DNA from: Shewanella halotolerans | GTDB lineage: Bacteria; Pseudomonadota; Gammaproteobacteria; Enterobacterales; Shewanellaceae | Length of the DNA: 64,000 nucleotides | NCBI RefSeq assembly: GCF_019457535.1 | Contig: NZ_CP080417.1 | Location: forward strand, 1,302,001-1,366,000 | Reading direction: 5' to 3' | In this document: positions 38,431 to 46,384 of the stretch, one piece after another | Layout of the letters: every line of letters starts with the position of its first letter | Numbering within the stretch: position 1 is the stretch's first letter | Notes under the pieces: generated by a model | What the model saw: the letters and a program-made list of their open reading frames with translations, nothing else | What the model was told of the DNA's origin: nothing | The model's database searches: none | Translations under genes and position numbers: made by a program

Positions 38431-41244
38431 TTGAAGCCATTACCGACCCTATCCCTCTTGTGTGCCAGTCTCTTTTCTTGCGCCGCCTTCAGCGCCGATG
38501 TGACACCCGATGTCATCATGAAATTCGAATCTCTCAATAAGCCAGTGCTCGCCGCCAATGGCAGTGCCTTTGCCGTCGAGGTCAGTCCCGACAGGGGAGA
38601 CAGTCACGGCATGGTAAAGCGTTTAGACAGCGAGCAAAGTTTTACCGTGGCGGGGGGCAGCAAGCCGCTGATCAGCCATGATGGCCGTTTCGCCGCCTTT
38701 GCTATCGCGCCAGCCTTGCTTGAGCAGGAAAAAGCCAGCCCCAAGGCCCGCAAGAAACTTAAGGCCGGTCTGGCGCTGTTGGATACTCAATCTGGCAAAG
38801 AGACCCGCTATGACAAGGTGAAGGAGTTTGCCTTTAACGATGCCGGGACCCATCTGGCCATCTGGTATGAGGCCGGTGAAGAGGCCGATAGTGATAAGAA
38901 GGATGAGCCGGAAGCCAACGACAAGAATAACGAGGCTAAGCCTGCGCCCGCTGCCAAGAAGCCCAAAGTCGATAAGTATGACAAGGGACGTACCTTAGAG
39001 GTGGTGAACCTCAAGGCGGGTAAGAGTGAGAAGCTCGCTCATGTGACCGCCTTTTATTTCGATAAGGCGGGTCGCCAGCTGGTGGTGGCACAGAATGATA
39101 TCGCTAACAATCTGCACCGAGTGCAGCGCATGGACCTTGCGAGCGGTGAGCTAGAGGTGATTGCCGGTTTTGTGGATCAACAAGTAGGCGCCGTGTCGGC
39201 CAGCGAAGATGGTAAATATGTTGCCTTTACCTATGGCAAGGCCAGTGATGCCCCCTGGGGTCGCGAATATCATCTCGCCCTGCATCAAGCGGGTAGCGAC
39301 AAGCTGCATCAGGTGGCCAACACCAAGGAGTGGACCCTTAACCGTTACAGTGAGCTGATCTTCTCCGATGACAGTAAGCGTTTGTTCTTCGGCCGTGTGC
39401 CCGAGGTGAGTCAGCAGCTAGAGCTGCCTAAGGTGGCCAATGCGGACGATCTCTATGATCCTGAGGTGATCACTGGCCAGCGCGAACTCAGGGTTTGGCA
39501 TGGTGACGACCCACGCATCAAGCCAAACGAGGTCAAACAGTACAAGAAAGAATTAAAACGCACCTATCTGGCGGTGTTGCACCTGGGCTCTAAGCAGGTG
39601 GTGCAGCTGGCCGATCAGGCGGTGCCGGATATTGAGCTTGGTCAGCAGCAGCGTTTCATGCTCGCCAGCACAGATGTGCCTTACCTTAAGATGATCACCT
39701 GGGCCGGTTTCTACCGCGACTATTATCTGGTGGATCTCAACACTGGGCGCAAGCAGTCGTTTCTCGTTCAGCAACCTGTTTCCGAGAAGCCTTCGCTGTC
39801 GCCTAACGAGCGCTTCGTGGCCTATTATCAGCAGGGCAATATCTTCCTGTATCAGATCGCCCAGGATAGCCGGGTCAAGCTGACCAAAGATTTCAAGACG
39901 CCGTTTGCCGACGAAGATCACGACTATCCGTCTGTAGCGCCAGGCTACGGACTAGGCCCTTGGGTCGAAGATGGCTCGGCCTTCCTGGCCTACGATAAGT
40001 ATGATATCTGGCAGTTCAATACCGATTCTCGCGATGCGTTTCGTCTCACGGCCGCCAAGGGACGTAAGGCGCAGATCCAGTATCGCGTCACGGGCTTGCT
40101 AGACAAGGCGGACAAGCCGGATCTGCTTAAGGCGGACCAGAGTCTGCTGCTGCATGGCTATAACGAGCGCACCAAGGGCGATGGTTTCTACAGCGCCAAG
40201 GTGGGCGTCTCTGGCGTCAAGCCGCTGATGGAGGGCGACTATAAGCTCAAGCTGCTGGCCCGCGCCGAAGAGAGTGATAAGGTGCTGTTTTCTAAGGAGC
40301 GTTATGATCTCTACCCGGATCTCTATGCCAGCGATCTGCAAAGCCCTGAGCAGGCGATCCGCCAGACCCGTCTCGACGACCAGAAGCGTCAGCTCGATTG
40401 GGGTAAGGCCGAGTTGGTGCACTGGACCAATGGCGATGGCAAGCCGCTCGATGGCGTGCTGATCAAGCCATCTAACTATGTGGCCGGTAAGCGCTACCCT
40501 GTGCTGGTCTATTTCTACCGTTTCATGAGCGACAGGCTGCATGCCTTCCCAGACATGAAGCTGAACCACAGACCTAACTTTGCCTGGTATGCCGATAACG
40601 GCTATGCCATCTTCCTGCCGGATATCCGTTTCGAGGTGGGCTATCCTGGCGCGAGCTCGGTTCAGGCGCTGACCTCTGGGGTGCAGAAGCTTATCGATAT
40701 GGGCATCGCCGATCCCGATGGTGTGGGCATTCAGGGTCACTCCTGGGGCGGTTACCAGACCGCCTTTGCCGTGACGCAGACCTCTATCTTCAAGGCGGCG
40801 GTCACCGGCGCACCCGTGTCTAACATGACCAGCGCCTATAGCGGCATTCGTCACGGCACTGGGCTTGCGCGACAGTTCCAGTATGAGACGGGGCAGAGCC
40901 GTATTGGTGAGAGCCTGTTTAAGGCGCCGCAGAAATATATCGAAAACTCGCCCGTCTTCTATGTCGAGCGGATCAAGACGCCTATGATGATCATGTTTGG
41001 TGATAAAGACGATGCAGTGCCTTGGGAGCAAGGGGTTGAGCTGTATCTGGCGATGCGCCGTGCGGGTAAGGATGTGGTGTTCCTCCAGTATCAGGATGAG
41101 CCACACCATCTGAAGAAATACCCTAATAAGGTCGACTATAGCCTGCGCATGATGCAATACTTCGATCACTACCTTAAGGGCAAGCCTGCGCCTAAGTGGC
41201 TGTCTGAGGGAGAGGCCTATCAAGAGTATAAGAAGGCGGGCTAA
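38431..41244 (+). CDS. Exported S9-family serine peptidase (prolyl oligopeptidase superfamily)
   Basis: A 937-residue exported peptidase. The signal peptide is about 1-22. A beta-propeller spans about 25-640 and the alpha/beta-hydrolase catalytic domain about 670-930. The nucleophile is Ser771 in GHSWGGYQ. Likely partners are Asp860 (GDKDDAV) and His892 (DEPH). A Lys/Glu/Ala-rich low-complexity insert lies in the propeller around residues 148-190. Members degrade oligopeptides, so a role in nutrition from peptides is likely. The start codon is TTG with GAGGAA 5-6 nt upstream. Confidence 0.9.
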   Translation: MKPLPTLSLLCASLFSCAAFSADVTPDVIMKFESLNKPVLAANGSAFAVEVSPDRGDSHGMVKRLDSEQSFTVAGGSKPLISHDGRFAAFAIAPALLEQEKASPKARKKLKAGLALLDTQSGKETRYDKVKEFAFNDAGTHLAIWYEAGEEADSDKKDEPEANDKNNEAKPAPAAKKPKVDKYDKGRTLEVVNLKAGKSEKLAHVTAFYFDKAGRQLVVAQNDIANNLHRVQRMDLASGELEVIAGFVDQQVGAVSASEDGKYVAFTYGKASDAPWGREYHLALHQAGSDKLHQVANTKEWTLNRYSELIFSDDSKRLFFGRVPEVSQQLELPKVANADDLYDPEVITGQRELRVWHGDDPRIKPNEVKQYKKELKRTYLAVLHLGSKQVVQLADQAVPDIELGQQQRFMLASTDVPYLKMITWAGFYRDYYLVDLNTGRKQSFLVQQPVSEKPSLSPNERFVAYYQQGNIFLYQIAQDSRVKLTKDFKTPFADEDHDYPSVAPGYGLGPWVEDGSAFLAYDKYDIWQFNTDSRDAFRLTAAKGRKAQIQYRVTGLLDKADKPDLLKADQSLLLHGYNERTKGDGFYSAKVGVSGVKPLMEGDYKLKLLARAEESDKVLFSKERYDLYPDLYASDLQSPEQAIRQTRLDDQKRQLDWGKAELVHWTNGDGKPLDGVLIKPSNYVAGKRYPVLVYFYRFMSDRLHAFPDMKLNHRPNFAWYADNGYAIFLPDIRFEVGYPGASSVQALTSGVQKLIDMGIADPDGVGIQGHSWGGYQTAFAVTQTSIFKAAVTGAPVSNMTSAYSGIRHGTGLARQFQYETGQSRIGESLFKAPQKYIENSPVFYVERIKTPMMIMFGDKDDAVPWEQGVELYLAMRRAGKDVVFLQYQDEPHHLKKYPNKVDYSLRMMQYFDHYLKGKPAPKWLSEGEAYQEYKKAG

Positions 41245-41262
41245 GCCCAACTTGTCTACCTT

Positions 41263-41286
41263 AAGCCGGGCCTAGCCCGGCTTTTT
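41263..41286 (+). terminator. S9 peptidase terminator
   Basis: AAGCCGGGC and GCCCGGCTT form a 9-bp stem with a 3-nt loop and a run of T, 18 bp beyond the stop codon. Confidence 0.92.
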
Positions 41287-41374
41287 AATGGCGTGTCTTA
41301 ATAGTGTGCGCACGCTAAGATAATTAAGCGTCTGGGTGTTTGAGGAATTAAAGGATTTAGGAGGGCGAAACAAT

Positions 41375-41857
41375 ATGGAGCAGGGCATGACAGATACCGA
41401 CAGCAAGGGGGCCAGTGTCAGGGTGCCGCCGCCCTTGATCTTTATCTTCGCCATGGGCCTGGCTTTGGCCTTAGAGTGGCGTTTTCCCTTAGGCTTGTCG
41501 ACTCACCCCATAGGTCAGATAGCCGGTGCTGCCTTGCTGCTGGCAACTAGCTTAGTCTTGCTACATATAATGCTCATCTTCAGGCGACGTCAGACCGCCA
41601 TCGAGCCCTGGAAGCCTACCTCCACCATTATCACCTCTGGCTACTATCGCTTTAGCCGAAATCCTATCTATGTGGCTTTCTGCGGCTTTCCCATTGGATT
41701 AGGGCTCTTGTTAGCCTCCCCCTGGTTATTGCTCAGCACCTTGCCTGCCTGTTTAGGGGTCTATTGGCTTGCGATCCGCCGCGAGGAGGCCTACCTGCTG
41801 GCAAAGTTTCCTAAGGAATATGGGGCGTATCTAAAGAGTGTCAGGCGCTGGTTGTAA
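41375..41857 (+). CDS. Isoprenylcysteine carboxyl-methyltransferase-like membrane protein
   Basis: About 160 residues with four hydrophobic helices. The C-terminal half shows GYYRFSRNPIYVAF and REEAYLLAKFPKEYGAYLKSVRRWL, the signature shared by ICMT/PEMT and NnrU-like membrane methyltransferases. The natural substrate in bacteria is unclear. GGAGGG lies 9 nt before ATG 41375; ATG 41387 is an alternative. Confidence 0.8.
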   Translation: MEQGMTDTDSKGASVRVPPPLIFIFAMGLALALEWRFPLGLSTHPIGQIAGAALLLATSLVLLHIMLIFRRRQTAIEPWKPTSTIITSGYYRFSRNPIYVAFCGFPIGLGLLLASPWLLLSTLPACLGVYWLAIRREEAYLLAKFPKEYGAYLKSVRRWL

Positions 41858-41880
41858 CAGCGCCTGTTCTATCTTGGCGG

Positions 41881-42267
41881 TTAGCCGCCGATGGGAGAGT
41901 CGAGATATTGCTGATAGGTGTCCTGGCCCCAGGCGATCAGCTTGTTGTTCTTAAACAGTAGTGGGGTACATTCGTCGCGGGTGGTCTCGCCGTCCGACTT
42001 GCTGTGATGGGTGCGATAGAAGAGCACCTGTAGGGTATCTTGATTGCTGCTCTTGGCCTCGGAAAAATCGGCCTTACCCATGAGTGTCCTGATCTGTTCT
42101 ATCGGTTGTCCTATGGACAGTTCGGTTAACTTGGCGTTGTTGTAGGCCTGCCTGTCTTCCCAGTCCATATCGTCTGGCGTGGGTTCATAAACCAGGACGA
42201 CGACGGCGACAAAGGCCAGATAGGCCGCGAAGATTGAGCCTATTATCACTGGAACTTTAGATTTCAT
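41881..42267 (-). CDS. DUF3192-family membrane-anchored protein
   Basis: A 128-residue protein with one N-terminal hydrophobic helix (about 5-27) and a periplasmic domain. LTELSIGQPIEQIRTLMGKADFSEA followed by QVLFYRTHHSKSDGETTRDECTPLLFKNNKLIAWG fits DUF3192 and resembles the SmpA/BamE-like fold. Function is unknown. AAGG lies before ATG 42267; an upstream Met at 42288 has no ribosome site. Confidence 0.7.
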   Translation of the reverse strand: MKSKVPVIIGSIFAAYLAFVAVVVLVYEPTPDDMDWEDRQAYNNAKLTELSIGQPIEQIRTLMGKADFSEAKSSNQDTLQVLFYRTHHSKSDGETTRDECTPLLFKNNKLIAWGQDTYQQYLDSPIGG

Positions 42268-42302
42268 CTTACCTTGGGATCCTTCCATGCTGCGGGTGTA
42301 TC

Positions 42303-42324
42303 TGCAGTGGATTAAGCCACTGCA
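42303..42324. promoter_or_regulatory. Perfect 8-bp inverted repeat upstream of the DUF3192 gene
   Basis: TGCAGTGG (42303-42310) pairs with CCACTGCA (42317-42324) across 6 nt. It lies 36-57 bp upstream of the DUF3192 start codon, a position fitting an operator or a 5' UTR hairpin. Confidence 0.45.
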
Positions 42325-42352
42325 ACATATTGGTTACAATATAAAGCAGATG

Positions 42353-42377
42353 AAAACGGTATGGTAGTACCGTTTTT
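42353..42377. terminator. Probable xni terminator
   Basis: AAAACGGTA and TACCGTTTT form a 9-bp stem with a 6-nt loop. It lies 43 bp beyond the xni stop codon. The T run on the minus strand is short, so strength is uncertain. Confidence 0.6.
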
Positions 42378-42419
42378 GCTTACAGGTGCGACAAAGCCAA
42401 CAAATAAGTAAGCGAATGT

Positions 42420-43190
42420 TTACGCCTTGGCTGTCAGCTCAACCCTGAAGTTCGCCAGACGGGTGTTAAGGGGGATGTCGGTCTGCAGTTGCACCAGTTT
42501 ATAGCTCAACCTCGCTAGCGCCCGTCCCTCTTCGAGTTTCTTGGCCTGTTTGGCGCCTATCTTATCCAGGGAGGCGTAGACGTTGGCCAGGGTGCGGAAG
42601 GTTTTCAGCAACTCACAGGCCGACTTAGGGCCGATACCTGGGATGCCGGGGATCTTGTTGCCGCTGTCGCCCGCCATGGCGAGAAAATCGATGAACTGAC
42701 TCCTATCGACGCCGAGCTGACGCTCGCGATCTTCTATGGTGATCGCCTGCTGATTGAAGTGATCCCACAGCTGTATCTGGGGGGAAAGCAGCTGGGTAAA
42801 GCCCTTGTCGGTGGAGACGATGATCGCCTCTCCCTTGGCCTGTACCATCTTGCTGGCCAGGGTGGCGATAACATCGTCGGCTTCGGCTATGGCGTCGATG
42901 GAGTGAAAGCCGCGCTCGGCGAGGTGCTGCTTAAGGGCAGGCAGCGCCTGACTCAAGGCCTCGGGCATGGGCTTGCGCCCTTTCTTATAGTCGTCGTAGA
43001 GCTTCTTGCGCCAGGAGATGGCATCGCCATCCCACACCAGGGTGACATGGCTGGGGTTGTGTTTGCTCAGCAGCTTACGGCAGGCGGAGGTGACCCGTTC
43101 CGGCAGGCCGTTAACATCGTTCTCGTTTGGCTGGGCGGCGTGGATGCGCCGCACCAGGTTGAGTCCATCTATGATTAAAAATCGGTTCAT
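42420..43190 (-). CDS. xni: Flap endonuclease Xni (ExoIX, YgdG)
   Basis: A 256-residue 5'-3' exonuclease-domain protein resembling the N-terminal domain of DNA polymerase I. It shows FLIIDGLNLVRRIHA at the N-terminus, DGDAISWRK, EADDVIATLA, STDKGFTQLL and a helix-hairpin-helix-like KIPGIPGIGPKSACELL. It acts on flap and branched DNA. It lies 18 bp after ppnN in the same orientation. Confidence 0.93.
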   Translation of the reverse strand: MNRFLIIDGLNLVRRIHAAQPNENDVNGLPERVTSACRKLLSKHNPSHVTLVWDGDAISWRKKLYDDYKKGRKPMPEALSQALPALKQHLAERGFHSIDAIAEADDVIATLASKMVQAKGEAIIVSTDKGFTQLLSPQIQLWDHFNQQAITIEDRERQLGVDRSQFIDFLAMAGDSGNKIPGIPGIGPKSACELLKTFRTLANVYASLDKIGAKQAKKLEEGRALARLSYKLVQLQTDIPLNTRLANFRVELTAKA

Positions 43191-43208
43191 CTTGTCTCTA
43201 ACATAGGG

Positions 43209-44561
43209 TTAAGTGGCGATCCGATAACAGGGGACATAGGCGCTGCCGGGCAGCTTCATGCGCTGCTGATCCACAAAAGCCTGCAGCAGGGTGTCCATCA
43301 ATTTCATCAGCTGCTTATCGCCCCTGAGCTCGAAGGGGCCGGAGCGCTCTATCTCTCGCATCGTGTCCATCTTGACGTTGCCCGCCACTATACCAGAAAA
43401 GGCGCGTCTCAGGTTGGCCGCCAGATCCGCCTTGTTGGGCTGGTAGTAGAGGTTGAGGTTGTTCATGATCTCATGATCCGGCACGAAGGGCAGCTGAAAC
43501 TCGGGCTCTATCTTCAACGACCAGTTGTACTGGTAGGAGTCGCCCGTGTCTCTGCGGTGCTGCTTGATGACCGTCATGCCGTGGCTCATGATCCGCGCGA
43601 CCCGCACAGGGTCATCGATGACGATCTCATACTTGCTCTGGGCCTCTTCGCCCAGGGTGGCGGCGACAAACTCATCTATCTTGGTAAAGTAATCGGCGCT
43701 CTCCCTCGGGCCTGTGAGCACCAAGGGGAAGGGGATGTTGGCATTTTCCTTGTTAAGCAAGATCCCCAGCAGGTAGAGCAGCTCCTCTGCGGTGCCGGCG
43801 CCACCGGGGAAGATCACTATGCCGTGTCCCAGGCGGACGAAGGCCTCGAGTCGCTTCTCGATATCGGGCAAGATCACCAGCTCGTTGACTATCTGGTTGG
43901 GGGGCTCGGCGGCGATGATACTGGGTTCGGTCAGACCGACATAGCGGGCGGTGCGCACCCGCTGCTTGGCATGGCCGATGGCGGCGCCCTTCATGGGTCC
44001 CTCCATGGCACCCGGGCCGCAGCCGGTACAGATATCCATGCTCCGCAGGCCCAGCTCGTAACCTACCTCTCGGGTGTATTGGTATTCGTTTTCATTTATG
44101 CTGTGGCCGCCCCAGCAGACCACTAGGTTGGGATCCTGACGGGGGATCACCTGGGCGTTTCTCAGTATGTCGAACACCACGTTGGTGATATGGCTGGAGT
44201 TGGTCAGGTTGATATGTTTCAGGTTGTCGTAGCGATCGCTGAGGTAGACGATATCCCTGAGTACGGCAAACAGATGCTCCTGGATCCCGGCGATGATGTT
44301 GCCATCGACGAAGGCGGCTTCGGGGGGATTGACCAGCTCTATCTTGATGCCGCGCTCGCGCCTGAGCACGTTGATATTGAAGTTACTGTACTGCTCAAAC
44401 AGGGTGCAGGCATTGTCGCTCTTTAATCCTGAGGCGAGCACCGCCAGGGAGCAGTTGCGAAAGAGTTGATAGAGTTCACTGCTAGCATTTTGCTTGAGGC
44501 GATCAACTTCCAGCTGGGAAAGTTGATCCATACTGCCTCTGGGACTGATATTGACGATCAT
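43209..44561 (-). CDS. ppnN: Nucleotide 5'-monophosphate nucleosidase PpnN (YgdH)
   Basis: A 450-residue protein with N-terminal DUF4478-type, central LOG-type Rossmann and C-terminal DUF3412-type regions. The nucleotide-binding motifs are [14 protein letters not shown] and [15 protein letters not shown]. The enzyme splits purine and pyrimidine nucleoside monophosphates to base and ribose 5-phosphate and in E. coli is stimulated by (p)ppGpp. AAGGAG lies 6 nt before the ATG. Probably cotranscribed with xni. Confidence 0.94.
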   Translation of the reverse strand: MIVNISPRGSMDQLSQLEVDRLKQNASSELYQLFRNCSLAVLASGLKSDNACTLFEQYSNFNINVLRRERGIKIELVNPPEAAFVDGNIIAGIQEHLFAVLRDIVYLSDRYDNLKHINLTNSSHITNVVFDILRNAQVIPRQDPNLVVCWGGHSINENEYQYTREVGYELGLRSMDICTGCGPGAMEGPMKGAAIGHAKQRVRTARYVGLTEPSIIAAEPPNQIVNELVILPDIEKRLEAFVRLGHGIVIFPGGAGTAEELLYLLGILLNKENANIPFPLVLTGPRESADYFTKIDEFVAATLGEEAQSKYEIVIDDPVRVARIMSHGMTVIKQHRRDTGDSYQYNWSLKIEPEFQLPFVPDHEIMNNLNLYYQPNKADLAANLRRAFSGIVAGNVKMDTMREIERSGPFELRGDKQLMKLMDTLLQAFVDQQRMKLPGSAYVPCYRIAT

Positions 44562-44636
44562 GGCGACTCCTTAGCAGTAGACCCAAAGCCATGACACCGG
44601 GGAAAAGGGTGGAAACTCCTGAGATAGCCCCCAGGA

Positions 44637-46193
44637 TTAGGCGTCAATAATCACTCTGTCTCTGCTTTCATGTTTGGCCTTGTAGAGTGCTGCGTCGGCG
44701 CGTTCGAAGGTTTCGCTTATCTGCTCGTTTTCAAGAATTTGTGCAGCACCTATTGATACTGTAACTGTAATTCTCTGATTTTTAAACTTAAAGGGAATAT
44801 TTTTTACTTTCTCCCTCACGCGATTCAACAGCTGCTCTATGTCGTTGGCCGACACATCCGGAATGAGGAGGACAAATTCTTCACCGCCGTAACGGGCCAC
44901 AAACTCAGACTCACGCAGGGAGTTTTTCAGTGCCATGGCGATCACCTGTAGCGTCTTATCCCCAGTGCTGTGGCCGAAATTATCGTTGATGGATTTGAAG
45001 TGATCTATGTCGGCAACCGCCACCCATAGCGGATGACGATGGCGTTGATAGTTGCGGAACTCCTGCTCCATACGCTCTTCCAGCGCCGCGCGGTTGGGCA
45101 GCTGGGTCAGGGTGTCGAGCAGGTTAAGTTTCTGCTGCTCAAACAGACGCTCTTTATAGGCGTTGGCCTCTTTACTCAGCTCGTTGAGCTCATCGCGCAT
45201 CGTCTCCATCGACTTGCGCAGCATCGCCTGTTCGCGCTGCTCCAGCGCCTCCTTGCGCCCGAGGGCGGTGCGGATAGAGGCGAGTTGTTCAGTGACCTGC
45301 AGCTTGAGGTGGTCTATGTCATCGATGTCTATGATGGCATCGCCTACATTGTCGACCCGCGAGTTGATCTCACGGTTGAGTTGTTTCTTCAGCTGATAGC
45401 TGCGCTGGTTGCTGTTGTAGGAGTCATTCACCACCTCACGCACCGCTGAGAGGGCATCGTTGAGGGCGTAAAGGAACTCCTGAGAGGCGCTCTTCTCCAG
45501 CGCAATATTTTCCAGCAGCAGGGAGAGTATGGTCTGATAGGCGTCGATAAGACCGTCGACATCAATTTCGGCGGCCAGGTAATCCTTGATCACCAGTACC
45601 TGATCGCGCTGATCTTTACGAAACTCGATCTCAGAGATCATCTGCGCCAGCTCGTGAGCCAGCTGCCGGTGTTTCGGCAGAACCTCTAGCTTGTCGCCCT
45701 GACTGAGCTGCTCATGCATGATGGCTTCGAAGAAGCCCACCAGACGCTCAACCTTAGGAAAGTAGTCCCAGTAAGTATGAAACGGCTTGCCGAGATCTTG
45801 CTTGTAGTAGGCGATCTCTTTCTTGAGTTTGTCCGGTACCGAGTCCACGCGCTGTAGCTGACGGATCACCTTGGCGAGACTGGCGCGGCCATCTTCGAGC
45901 TGCCCCATCACATGGTGGTACTGCTGCTTGAGTAGCTGCTCGACCTCGAGCAGGTCCGGCAAGACCTCGTCGATATGTTCGACGTTGATTAGGTTGTGGC
46001 GCAGCTTGGCCAGCTTGTTGTCCAGCTCTATGCTCTGACCCTTACAGGCGAGGCTGAGGTGACCGATAAATTGCAGCAATGAACTTTGGCTCTGGGCCTT
46101 CTGATCGTTGAGTTCGGCCAAGGCGATTTTGGCAGAATGGAGTTTCTGCTGAAGGAGCGATACCTGGGAGAGGCTTGTCATAGCGTCTTTCAT
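44637..46193 (-). CDS. Cytoplasmic diguanylate cyclase with long coiled-coil N-terminus
   Basis: A 518-residue protein. Residues 1-350 are almost entirely helical and charged, with probable coiled coils and no membrane helix. I do not recognise this region as a named sensor. A C-terminal GGDEF domain (about 355-518) has an intact GGEEF site at 436-440 and DIDHFKSINDNFGHSTGD, so it should make c-di-GMP. The inhibitory-site position reads RESE rather than RxxD, so product inhibition may be lost. AAGG lies 6 nt before ATG 46193. Confidence 0.87.
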   Translation of the reverse strand: MKDAMTSLSQVSLLQQKLHSAKIALAELNDQKAQSQSSLLQFIGHLSLACKGQSIELDNKLAKLRHNLINVEHIDEVLPDLLEVEQLLKQQYHHVMGQLEDGRASLAKVIRQLQRVDSVPDKLKKEIAYYKQDLGKPFHTYWDYFPKVERLVGFFEAIMHEQLSQGDKLEVLPKHRQLAHELAQMISEIEFRKDQRDQVLVIKDYLAAEIDVDGLIDAYQTILSLLLENIALEKSASQEFLYALNDALSAVREVVNDSYNSNQRSYQLKKQLNREINSRVDNVGDAIIDIDDIDHLKLQVTEQLASIRTALGRKEALEQREQAMLRKSMETMRDELNELSKEANAYKERLFEQQKLNLLDTLTQLPNRAALEERMEQEFRNYQRHRHPLWVAVADIDHFKSINDNFGHSTGDKTLQVIAMALKNSLRESEFVARYGGEEFVLLIPDVSANDIEQLLNRVREKVKNIPFKFKNQRITVTVSIGAAQILENEQISETFERADAALYKAKHESRDRVIIDA

Positions 46194-46384
46194 TCTAGAC
46201 CTTATCAATAAGCTTCAGCGTCAGTTGATGGAAGAAACTTCTATATTGTAAAGCGGTTAGAAGTTGCCGAACAATTTTACCATTGGCTAATGGAGAGCTA
46301 TTTGAGGCCAATGGTATCCGATCTAGTAGGTTATGCAAATGTACCGTCGAGGGTATGTGACCCAAGCAGGATACTTTTGTGAAA

